Part shown: in pieces, positions 41,463-49,071 of the stretch | How the letters are laid out: each line of letters starts with the position of its first letter | Position numbering within the stretch: position 1 is the first letter of the stretch | Origin: Spirochaetota bacterium | GTDB lineage: Bacteria > Spirochaetota > Spirochaetia > Treponematales > Treponemataceae | Length of the DNA stretch: 64,000 bases | Reading direction: 5' to 3' | NCBI GenBank assembly: GCA_023443865.1 | Contig: JAEZST010000010.1 | Location: 1 to 64,000 of the forward strand | Position numbers and translations under genes: made by a program | Notes under the pieces: model-generated | What the model was told of the DNA's origin: nothing | Database searches by the model: none | Seen by the model: only the letters and a program-made list of their open reading frames with translations

Positions 41463-43210
41463 GGCCGGTTCCCCTTCTTTCTTCCTTCCGGCAAGGTGAC
41501 CGTGAATACGGTGCGGCCCGGGACGCTCTCGAACGCGATCGTTCCGCCGTGGCCTTCCACGATCCTCTTGCATACGTCCAGCCCGATACCCATTCCCTCG
41601 CCGCTTTTTTTCGTGGAAAAGAAGGGCTCGAATATCCTGTCCGCGATATCGGGCGCGATACCCGTTCCGGTATCGGTTACGCTCACGGATACCAGGCCCG
41701 ACTCGTCGCAGGCCGTGGCGATGGTAAGGCTTCCCTTGTAGTCCATGGCCTGTACCGCGTTTCGGATCAGGTTGAGCCAGACCTGCCCCAGCTTCTCCGG
41801 CGATCCCTTGACCTCGACCCCCGCGTATTCGCGAGTAAGGACTATCCCGTGCTTCATCATGTTTTGCATAAGCACGAGCACCTTTTCGATGCCGTCCTCA
41901 ACGTCAAGGTAATCCGGCATCTTGGAATCGTCCGGGGCGAGATAGGAACGGAGCGCCGCTACCACGTTCGCGGCCTTGTTGCCCGCCAGCTCGATAATTT
42001 CCGCCATGCGCCTCGTCGCGGTAACTGGTCCCACGGCCCGAAGCGCCTCCGGCGCGCCGTCTTGGCCGAGCCAGCCGCTGAATTGGCCCAGGGCCTCGCG
42101 GAGTCCCAGTTCCACGATCAGCTCGGCGAGTTCCCCCGGTTCCGCCACTCCGTTGTCCCTCAGCTCGTCTTCCACGAGTTTTCGCTGCTTGCGCGTCGAC
42201 ATGGAAAGATCCTGCCGCGACGCGGTATCCCTGCTCAGGCGAAGGAGGGCGATAAACCGTTCCTTGCCCTGCGGATCCAGGTCGGCGTAGAGGTTCAATG
42301 TCTCTTGCAAAGAGCGGTCGAAGAAGTCCAGGATTTGGCGGTTCGACGAGAGAATCGCCCCCAAGGGCGTGTTCAACTCGTGCGCTATGCCCGCGGAAAG
42401 GCCGCCCAGGGCCGACATCTTTTCCGAATGGACCAGGCGTTTTTGGGTTTTTTCCAATTCGTCGAGGGATTCGCGCAAGGCCTTGGTCCGTTCTTCCACC
42501 TTGAGCTCGAGGTTTTGGTTCGCGAGGTTGAGGGCGTTGCTGTGGCGCTCTATTTCGTTGGCCATGCTGTTGATGTTGCCGATTATCCGGTCTATGTCGC
42601 CGTATCTGCTCCGGGGGATGCGGGCGGCGTAATCGCCCCTTTCGATTCGGCTCAGAGCCGCGTTTATGGGCGAAAAGGCCCGGTTGAAGCCCTTAATGAG
42701 GATAAACCGGATGGCCAGCACGATCGAAACGATCACGGTCAGGATTACCCAGAAGATGACGTTCATGATCTTCGCGGTCAGGTCGCGCAATTGGTTGTCG
42801 CTAAAGTCAAGCCGATAGGTCCCCAGCACGTAACCGTCGCGAACGATCTCTCCCGCGGTGCTCTGAATGGACGCGTCGGGGTCAGCGTCGGGAACGTCCA
42901 GAATCACCTCGGAATAGGAAGACTCGATTCTGATCCCGGATATCCTTCCTGACGCGAGCAAGGTCATGCCGATCCGCCTGCACTGGTCCAGGTCCAGTAT
43001 GAAAAGGGGAACCTCGAGGATGGCCACGGTTTCCTCGGTGGTGCGCGCCGCTTCCCGCTTTAGGTCTTCGGTCGCGGCGCGGGTTATGGCGAGCAGGGAG
43101 AGGCTTTCCACGAGAATGACGAAGACGGCGGTGAGGGAGACCATGAGAAACCCTATTTCGCCGAGCAGACCTATCCGGGACCCCGAAACGGGGGATGGGG
43201 CCGCGGTCAT
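41459..43210 (-). CDS. Membrane histidine kinase with HAMP and atypical insert
   Basis: The 583-residue kinase has two membrane segments (about residues 18-45 and 150-172), a periplasmic domain, a HAMP domain, a coiled coil and HisKA with LSAGIAHELNTPLG (His near 278). An extra helical segment of about 110 residues separates the phosphorylation site from the ATPase domain, which ends GMGIGLDVCKRIVEGHGG. It lies between a periplasmic solute-binding protein and a receiver, overlapping both by 4 bp. The binding protein probably presents a ligand to this kinase. Confidence 0.93.
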   Translation of the reverse strand: MTAAPSPVSGSRIGLLGEIGFLMVSLTAVFVILVESLSLLAITRAATEDLKREAARTTEETVAILEVPLFILDLDQCRRIGMTLLASGRISGIRIESSYSEVILDVPDADPDASIQSTAGEIVRDGYVLGTYRLDFSDNQLRDLTAKIMNVIFWVILTVIVSIVLAIRFILIKGFNRAFSPINAALSRIERGDYAARIPRSRYGDIDRIIGNINSMANEIERHSNALNLANQNLELKVEERTKALRESLDELEKTQKRLVHSEKMSALGGLSAGIAHELNTPLGAILSSNRQILDFFDRSLQETLNLYADLDPQGKERFIALLRLSRDTASRQDLSMSTRKQRKLVEDELRDNGVAEPGELAELIVELGLREALGQFSGWLGQDGAPEALRAVGPVTATRRMAEIIELAGNKAANVVAALRSYLAPDDSKMPDYLDVEDGIEKVLVLMQNMMKHGIVLTREYAGVEVKGSPEKLGQVWLNLIRNAVQAMDYKGSLTIATACDESGLVSVSVTDTGTGIAPDIADRIFEPFFSTKKSGEGMGIGLDVCKRIVEGHGGTIAFESVPGRTVFTVTLPEGRKKGNRP

Positions 43211-43956
43211 TTTCGGTTACCGTTTTGGATTCCGGCCAGGGTACCGTCCTCGATCATGGACCGAAGGGCACCGTCCAGGCGAGCCGCCAGGTTCGGTATT
43301 TTGCTCGCCGGGGATACGACGACGTAGAGGGGTATTTTTTCGGCGGGCTGCCAGGCCGTGGGCTCCACGAGTCCCTTCATGCCGAACCGCTCGATATACC
43401 AACTGAGATTGGGGTCGGTCCCGATCGCCAGGTCAATCCTGCCGAGGGTGAGCATTTTCAGCTTGGTCATCTCGTCCTTGAGGGGTATTTTGGTCAGGGC
43501 CCCGTCGCCGTTGAATCGATCGAAATAGGCGGTATTGACCGAATGCCCTATAGCCTTCCCATAGAGGCTCTCATAGGACGTTACCGTCCCCCCGCCGCCG
43601 GAACGGGCGTAAAAAACGGGTTGGACGGAAGCGTAACTCGTGGGTACGTAGGTCATCCCGGCGGCCCGTTCGGCCGTCCACGCCACGCCGGTCATGAGGT
43701 CGGCATGGCCGAGCCGTACCATTTCGAGGCATCGGCTCCAGGAGGCCTCGGTAATGACCGGCTCGATACCGGCGCGCCGCGATACCTCGCGCATCAGGTC
43801 GATATCGATCCCCGACCATTCGCCCCCTCGTTCGCCGGCAACGCGGAAGGGAGGCCACTCCATGGTGACCATCACGACGCTGTCTGCATGGGCGTGCGCC
43901 GCGAACGCGAATAGGGCGCCGATCGCCAAAGCCCCAAGAATAACCGACGGTTTCAC
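43207..43956 (-). CDS. Family 3 solute-binding protein, probable kinase co-sensor
   Basis: The 249-residue periplasmic protein has a signal peptide (residues 1-24, AHAHA) and a family 3 binding fold: MEWPPFRVAG, GIDIDLMREVSRRAGIEPVI, LGHADLMTGVAWTAER and GRIDLAIG. No ABC permease or ATPase is nearby. It is the first gene of an operon with a histidine kinase and a receiver, so I infer a sensing rather than a transport role. The ligand may be an amino acid or small anion. Confidence 0.9.
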   Translation of the reverse strand: MKPSVILGALAIGALFAFAAHAHADSVVMVTMEWPPFRVAGERGGEWSGIDIDLMREVSRRAGIEPVITEASWSRCLEMVRLGHADLMTGVAWTAERAAGMTYVPTSYASVQPVFYARSGGGGTVTSYESLYGKAIGHSVNTAYFDRFNGDGALTKIPLKDEMTKLKMLTLGRIDLAIGTDPNLSWYIERFGMKGLVEPTAWQPAEKIPLYVVVSPASKIPNLAARLDGALRSMIEDGTLAGIQNGNRK

Positions 43957-44052
43957 GAAAGGACCCCCGTTTTAAGCATAGCTTAAGGATAGATTGGCGA
44001 TTGGCCCCTGTCAAATACGCCGAGGCCGCGCGTCCGGAAAAGGGTTATCCCG

Positions 44053-44355
44053 TTATGTCCGCTCGCCTTCGGCGAAGGCCGACAATTCCCACAGTTCCGG
44101 TTTGGGTTGGCCTTCGAGAATGGGGCCGAGCGTTGCCGTTAATTCCTTGAAAACCCCCGTTCTCATGAACGCCTCGGCGTCGGCTTTTTCGCGCCACGTG
44201 CCGATGGCCAAGGCGACGGGTTTCGCGGTGAGAAATTGCATCCTCACCATGCCGGGGGCGGATCTCGCCCGTTCCAAGATCAGGGACTTCCAAAGGGCGC
44301 AGCCGCCCTCGAAACCCCGTTCCGTAAAGGTATATCTCATGGTTGCGGTGTACAT
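44053..44355 (-). CDS. ABM-like small monooxygenase-fold protein
   Basis: The 100-residue protein has the ferredoxin-like fold pattern of antibiotic-biosynthesis-monooxygenase proteins: RYTFTERG, SAPGMVRMQFL, ALAIGTWREKADAEAFM and a helix FKELTATLGPIL. These dimeric proteins cover quinol or haem-type chemistry, and function cannot be chosen. TATATT lies six bases before the ATG and the AAGGT next to the ATG is too close for a ribosome site, so it may be leaderless. Confidence 0.75.
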   Translation of the reverse strand: MYTATMRYTFTERGFEGGCALWKSLILERARSAPGMVRMQFLTAKPVALAIGTWREKADAEAFMRTGVFKELTATLGPILEGQPKPELWELSAFAEGERT

Positions 44356-44361
44356 ACCTTA

Positions 44362-44367
44362 AATATA
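44362..44367 (-). promoter_or_regulatory. -10 box before the ABM-like gene
   Basis: TATATT (44367-44362), then six bases and the ATG at 44355. The -35 region is weak. Confidence 0.4.
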
Positions 44368-44401
44368 CGGCAAAAACCTCCCGGTATGGCGTATGCCTTC
44401 C

Positions 44402-45058
44402 TTAATTTCGTATCAGGCCCAAGAAATATCGGTGAATTCTGGTGTCTTCGGGCGTGAGTTCCGGATGGAAGGTAAGCCCTATAACGTTCCCGCGGCGAAC
44501 CATGACCGGTTCCGTTTCCCTATTGGGGCCGCCGAGCGTGGCGAGGACGTTCACCCCCTCGCCGGGCGCGCGGATTCTCGGCGCGCGGATAAAGACGGCG
44601 CGGTACGGCTCGGAAGGAGCGTCTTCGCCTTCCAGGGTAAGGGTTACGGGCGCGATAAAGGATTCCGTCTGCCTTCCGAAAGCGTTCCGCTCAACGGAGA
44701 GGGGAAGGAGGTCAAAGGGGCGCACCCGTACGTCGCCGCAATCCCGGGAGAGCATAATGAGCCCGGCGCAGGTGCCGAGTACCGGTTTTCCCGCGCCGCG
44801 AGCCGGATCGGCGAAGTCGCGGATCGCGCGCCACAGCGGCAACGGCTCCCAGGGCGTTCCGAAGGCCGGGCCGCTATCGGGTCTCATAAGGTGCTTCGTG
44901 AGTACCGTGGATTCCCCTCCGGGAATGACCAGGGCGTCGCAGCGCCCGAGATCGGTGACGGTCCTCACCTCAACGGCGCGGGCGCCGATGCTTTCCAGTA
45001 CCGCTCCGTGTTTCGCGAAACCGCCCTGCAGGGCTAGCACGCCGACGATTGGTTTCAA
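44402..45058 (-). CDS. pdxT: Pyridoxal 5'-phosphate synthase glutaminase subunit
   Basis: The 218-residue class I glutaminase supplies ammonia to PdxS. Motifs are VIPGGEST, the nucleophile cysteine in GTCAG and the His-Glu pair in FHPEL. It starts with TTG at 45058, with GGAG about 9 nt upstream; no ATG gives a full N-terminus (LKPIVGVLALQGGFAKH). It is separated from pdxS by 128 bp carrying two hairpins. Slightly longer than typical PdxT by a segment around residues 60-75. Confidence 0.95.
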   Translation of the reverse strand: MKPIVGVLALQGGFAKHGAVLESIGARAVEVRTVTDLGRCDALVIPGGESTVLTKHLMRPDSGPAFGTPWEPLPLWRAIRDFADPARGAGKPVLGTCAGLIMLSRDCGDVRVRPFDLLPLSVERNAFGRQTESFIAPVTLTLEGEDAPSEPYRAVFIRAPRIRAPGEGVNVLATLGGPNRETEPVMVRRGNVIGLTFHPELTPEDTRIHRYFLGLIRN

Positions 45059-45132
45059 AATGCTGAACTCCTGACGTTGCTATCTGCCGTTCGCCCATAC
45101 CGGCCCCGGCTTGCTATGGGTATATCCCGGCA

Positions 45133-45185
45133 GAGTTTTTACCCATCGGGGTAAAACTCCAAGTCGAAAAGCATCGCTTTTCGAC
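45133..45185 (-). repeat. Two hairpins between pdxS and pdxT
   Basis: Stem one pairs gtcgaaaagc with gcttttcgac (45163-45185, 10 bp, loop of 3). Stem two runs 45133-45159 (about 11 bp around a short loop). Both lie in the pdxS-pdxT spacer. Without a T tract they look like mRNA-stability or processing elements that could set the subunit ratio. Confidence 0.6.
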
Positions 45186-45186
45186 C

Positions 45187-46071
45187 TTACCAGCCGCGGC
45201 CCGCGAGTTTTTCGCCCTCGCTCAGCTTGGTTATGTCTATCCCCTCCATGGCCGGCGCCAGGCCGGTGGATACCTCCAAGAGCACGGCGGGGTCGCGGTA
45301 ATGGGTCACCGCCTTGACGATGGCCCGGGCGCGGGTTTCGGGGTCTTGGCTCTTGAAGATGCCGGAGCCGACGAAGACCGTTTCGGCGCCCAGGTGCATC
45401 ATGAGGGCGGCGTCGGCGGGGGTGGCGACCCCTCCGGCGGCGAAGTTGGGGACCGGGAGCTTCCCGAGGCGGCGGGTTTCGAGGACCAGCTCGTAGGGCG
45501 CCTGGAGCTCCTTGGCGGCGGTCATGAGCTCCGCCTCGTCCATGCCCTTGATTCGGCGGATGTCGGCCATGAGCTGCCGCATGTGGCGAACCGCCTCGAC
45601 CACGTTGCCCGTGCCCGCCTCGCCCTTGGTTCGGATCATTGCCGCGCCCTCGCCGATGCGGCGCAGCGCCTCGCCAAGATTGCGGCAACCGCAGACGAAG
45701 GGCACCGTGAAGCCGTGCTTGTTGATGTGGTATTCCTCGTCGGCCGGGGTGAGGACCTCGCTTTCGTCGATGAAGTCGATCTCGAGGGCCTCGAGAATCT
45801 GGGCCTCCACAAAGTGGCCGATCCGGCATTTCGCCATGACGGGGATGGACACCGCCTTTTGTATATCCGCGATCATTTTCGGGTCGCTCATGCGGGATAC
45901 GCCGCCGTCGCGCCGGATATCCGAGGGAATGCGCTCCAGGGCCATTACCGCGGCTGCGCCGGCCTGCTCCGCGATCTTCGCCTGCTCGGCGTTGGTTACG
46001 TCCATAATGACCCCGCCCTTGAGCATTTCCGCCAAGCCGATTTTCACGGCGAATCGTTCTTTATCGTTCAT
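45187..46071 (-). CDS. pdxS: Pyridoxal 5'-phosphate synthase lyase subunit
   Basis: The 294-residue TIM-barrel enzyme condenses ribose 5-phosphate, glyceraldehyde 3-phosphate and ammonia to PLP. It is one of the most conserved enzymes and all its hallmarks are visible: KGGVIMDV, VMALERIPSDIR, MAKCRIGHFVEAQIL with the catalytic Lys, GEAGTGN and AAGGVATPADAALMM. I chose the ATG at 46071 with GGGAG upstream; the longer upstream frame is non-coding. It follows pdxR by 41 bp. Confidence 0.98.
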   Translation of the reverse strand: MNDKERFAVKIGLAEMLKGGVIMDVTNAEQAKIAEQAGAAAVMALERIPSDIRRDGGVSRMSDPKMIADIQKAVSIPVMAKCRIGHFVEAQILEALEIDFIDESEVLTPADEEYHINKHGFTVPFVCGCRNLGEALRRIGEGAAMIRTKGEAGTGNVVEAVRHMRQLMADIRRIKGMDEAELMTAAKELQAPYELVLETRRLGKLPVPNFAAGGVATPADAALMMHLGAETVFVGSGIFKSQDPETRARAIVKAVTHYRDPAVLLEVSTGLAPAMEGIDITKLSEGEKLAGRGW

Positions 46072-46112
46072 GTCGTTCTCCCTCGCGCGTCTTGTTTCCT
46101 CGCGCATATTCC

Positions 46113-47624
46113 TTAAAAATCGCCCAATCCCGAATAGTCGGGACGGGCGGACGATTCCGCTAAATATGACCTCGTCGCGCGCGCGAGCCGCGCGATCCCT
46201 TCCTCGATCTCTTCGGGCTTCAGGGAGCCGTAGCAGAGCCTGAGGGAGGCCGAATAGTCCTCTCCCGAGGGGTTGCCCGTCCACTGGAGCGCGCCGGGAA
46301 GAAAGGATGCCCCGGCTTCCACTGCGCGGACCAAAAGTTCCACCGCGGAATAGCCAGCCGGAAGGCTGAGCCAGAGCTGGAAGCCCCCCGCCGGCCGGGT
46401 CCATTCAACGCCCTCGGGCATATTGCGGTCGAGGGCCGAAAGCGCGGCGTCCCGTCTGATCCGGTAGTGCTCGCGGACCAGCGCGCCGTGGGCGCGATAG
46501 CCCGATTCGTCTTCCAAAAAAACCCGGGCGATTCCCTGCATGAGGGGCGGGCAGCCCAGGTCCATGGCCTTCTTTACCGCCGTGAGGCTGCGGATCCGCT
46601 CTTCCGAGGCGATGAGCCAGCCGACCCGCAGGCCGGAGATAAAGGACTTGGAGAGGGAACCGAGAACGATGGAGCGTTCCGTGCCGAGACTCCCGAGAAA
46701 GGAAGCCGGCGCCTCGGGTCCGAAATGGAGATCCCGGAAAATTTCGTCGGCCAGGATAACGCTCCCCGTCCGTCGCGCCCATTCGACCGCGAGCGCCTGA
46801 CGGTCCGGCGCGATGTCCGTTCCCATGGGATTGTGGAGGATGGGGCACAGGTAAAGGAGGCCGCCCGCGAAACCGCTGGCGCCGCCTTCCGGCAATCGTT
46901 CGGGCCGGGGGCCCCGGGAGTCGCGCTCCACGAAGACGGGGCGTACGGCGAAGGCCTCGAAGGCGTTGAGTACGCCGGAGTAGCAGGGCGTTTCGCAGGC
47001 CACGGGCGTGCCTTTTTCCGCGGCCTCGCGGGCGATGAGGGCGAGGGCCTGCTGGGAGCCGCTGGTCACGAGCACGTTTTCCGGCCCGATCGCCAGGGAG
47101 CGCTCGCGGTATAGGTTTGCTATGGACTCCCGCAGCGGTAAAAGTCCCCGGGGGTCGCCGTAATCCAGGAACATTTCCTCGCCCCCTTCCAGGGCCTCGT
47201 GGGCGAGCCGGGTCAGGGTCCCTTTTGGGACGGTTTCCGGGTCGCCGATTCCCCGGGTAAAGGCGATCACCCCCTCACGATTCGCCAGCGCCATCAATTC
47301 CCTGATATCCCGTTCGGATTCCGCGCGGCCAGAGCGCGGCCTGTCTTCTGGCCTGGGTTCCGGTGCGCGAGTCGCCGGCTCGGTTATGAAGGTTCCCCTC
47401 CCGACGTGGGAGTAGATAAGGCCTTCGTCGGTTAAGTCTTTGAGGGCCCGCCGGACGGTGGCGGCGGTTACGCCCTTGGTTGCGGCAAGCTCGGTTACCG
47501 CGGGCAGCCGGGTTCCCGGGGAAAGCTCTCCCGAGGAAATGGCCGTCCTGATTTCCTTCGCGATTTGCGCGTAGAGGGGAAGGAATTGATCGGCATTTTT
47601 TATCGAAATATCAGACATATCCAT
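46113..47624 (-). CDS. pdxR: PdxR/MocR-type regulator (GntR-aminotransferase fusion)
   Basis: The 503-residue protein joins a GntR winged helix (residues 10-80; PLYAQIAKEIRTAI, ELAATKGVTAATVRRAL) to a fold type I aminotransferase domain that binds PLP (LADEIFRDLHFG, then LGSLSKSFISGLRVGW with the Schiff-base Lys). Such MocR regulators sense PLP; as the first gene before pdxS-pdxT it should control vitamin B6 synthesis. A palindrome overlaps its promoter. The true start may be ATG 47624 or the ATG two codons later at 47618, as neither has a ribosome site. Confidence 0.93.
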   Translation of the reverse strand: MDMSDISIKNADQFLPLYAQIAKEIRTAISSGELSPGTRLPAVTELAATKGVTAATVRRALKDLTDEGLIYSHVGRGTFITEPATRAPEPRPEDRPRSGRAESERDIRELMALANREGVIAFTRGIGDPETVPKGTLTRLAHEALEGGEEMFLDYGDPRGLLPLRESIANLYRERSLAIGPENVLVTSGSQQALALIAREAAEKGTPVACETPCYSGVLNAFEAFAVRPVFVERDSRGPRPERLPEGGASGFAGGLLYLCPILHNPMGTDIAPDRQALAVEWARRTGSVILADEIFRDLHFGPEAPASFLGSLGTERSIVLGSLSKSFISGLRVGWLIASEERIRSLTAVKKAMDLGCPPLMQGIARVFLEDESGYRAHGALVREHYRIRRDAALSALDRNMPEGVEWTRPAGGFQLWLSLPAGYSAVELLVRAVEAGASFLPGALQWTGNPSGEDYSASLRLCYGSLKPEEIEEGIARLARATRSYLAESSARPDYSGLGDF

Positions 47625-47629
47625 GGTAA

Positions 47630-47665
47630 TAATACGGTATTAATACACATTGTGTGGTCCGTCAA
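47630..47665 (-). promoter_or_regulatory. pdxR promoter with overlapping palindromes
   Basis: TTGACG (47665-47660) and TAATAC (47642-47637) are 17 bp apart on the minus strand. The near-palindrome taatacggtatta (47630-47642) and palindrome gtattaatac (47637-47646) cover the -10. The leader would be about 5-6 nt. Autoregulation by PdxR is likely. Confidence 0.6.
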
Positions 47666-47738
47666 GCTTTCTAAGCCGGATTATCCGAAAAACATGAAAA
47701 AAAAACCGGGTCAGGGTATAGTTGTCCCAGGAGTCACT

Positions 47739-49049
47739 ATGCACAAAATCATTTTTGCCTTGGGATTTGCCCTTTTTCTGTCACCGGTCGCCTTGATCGC
47801 CGAAGGCGCGGCCGAAGAATATCAGGCCGACGACGAATACGAATACGATTATGACGATTCCGGCGAGTATGACGAGTATGACGGCGAGGAATACGACGAT
47901 TGGGATTATGGCGATTATGATAATGGCGACTACGACGATTACGAGGAAGACCCCGTTTTTGAGATAATCCGCTCCGGTTCACTGGATGAAATTCGCGCGG
48001 CGATGGGCGAGAAGGTGGATTCTTCCGGGAATACGTTGCTCATGACGGCATGCGCGAGCGATAGGGAAAAGGCGGTGCTTGAATACCTGCTTTCCGTGGG
48101 ATCCTCTATCGAGGCCAAGAATTTCGCGGGGGAAACGGCCCTTATGTTCGCCTGTCAAAACGGTACGTCGGCGGAAACCGTGGCGTTTTTGCTGCAGCGG
48201 GGAGCGAGCCTTGCCTCCCGGGACGAAGACGGCCGCACGGTCCTTATGTACGCCGCCGGGAACGAGGACCTGAGCGTGCTTTCGTGGCTCCTCAAGGAAC
48301 GCCTGAACGACGTGAAGGGGTCGATCGGGACGGTCGATGAATACCGGCGGACCGTTCTTTCCTATCTGTGCGGCAACGCTTCGGCGGATCCCGCCCTCAT
48401 CAAGCGGCTCATCGCCTTGGGCTCCGACGTGAACGCGGCGGATTCCGACGGAACCTCTCCCCTCGCTTTCGCGGTTTCGTCCGACCTTCCGCTGGCGGCG
48501 ATACAGGCCCTCCTTTCCTCCGGCGCGAAGGCCACCGTCCGCGACGAATACGGAACCACCCCGCTCATGTACGCCGCCTCGAGCAACGGGGACCCCGAGG
48601 TAACGAAGCTTTTGCTGGCCTCCGGGGCGAAGGTCAACGACCTCGACGATTACGGTTACTCGGCGCTGATGTTCGTGTTCTACAATGAAAACCCGGACGC
48701 GCTCTACCCCGTTCTGCGAAAGGCCGGCGCCGATCCCTCCGTTCGGGGGAACGACGCCGTAACCCCGCTCATGCTCGCGGCCCAATACGGGCGGCTCGAA
48801 ATAGCGAAGGCCCTTATAGCCGACGGGGCGAAGGTCAACGCGGTGGACGACCTCGGCAAAACCGCCCTGATCTACGCGTGCGAGAATAACGGGGACGACT
48901 CCCTTATCGCGGCCTTGCTTGACGCCGGCGCCGATATCTTGCCGATAGACGAAACGGGCATGTCCGCCCGGGACTATGCCGCGGACAACTGGAATCTTGA
49001 GGGCAGCGAACAGCTGGACCGGTTGGAAAGCCCCCTTACCTCGCTGTAA
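47739..49049 (+). CDS. Secreted ankyrin-repeat protein with acidic Asp/Tyr region
   Basis: The 436-residue protein has a signal peptide (residues 1-22), an extraordinarily acidic stretch (about 28-72) made almost only of Asp, Glu, Tyr and Gly, then about ten ankyrin repeats to the end (typical units: GNTLLMTACASDREKAVLEYL, GETALMFACQNG). It is probably periplasmic or surface-exposed and mediates protein contacts. AGGAG precedes the ATG 47739 and TATAGT lies at 47717-47722. The acidic region might bind cations; that is inference. Confidence 0.85.
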   Translation: MHKIIFALGFALFLSPVALIAEGAAEEYQADDEYEYDYDDSGEYDEYDGEEYDDWDYGDYDNGDYDDYEEDPVFEIIRSGSLDEIRAAMGEKVDSSGNTLLMTACASDREKAVLEYLLSVGSSIEAKNFAGETALMFACQNGTSAETVAFLLQRGASLASRDEDGRTVLMYAAGNEDLSVLSWLLKERLNDVKGSIGTVDEYRRTVLSYLCGNASADPALIKRLIALGSDVNAADSDGTSPLAFAVSSDLPLAAIQALLSSGAKATVRDEYGTTPLMYAASSNGDPEVTKLLLASGAKVNDLDDYGYSALMFVFYNENPDALYPVLRKAGADPSVRGNDAVTPLMLAAQYGRLEIAKALIADGAKVNAVDDLGKTALIYACENNGDDSLIAALLDAGADILPIDETGMSARDYAADNWNLEGSEQLDRLESPLTSL

Positions 49050-49071
49050 GCGCCCTCGGCGGCTCCGAGGT

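Noticed and set aside
46072..46404. N-terminal extension of PdxS
   Set aside because: PdxS is about 294 residues; the extension overlaps pdxR and is not conserved-looking.
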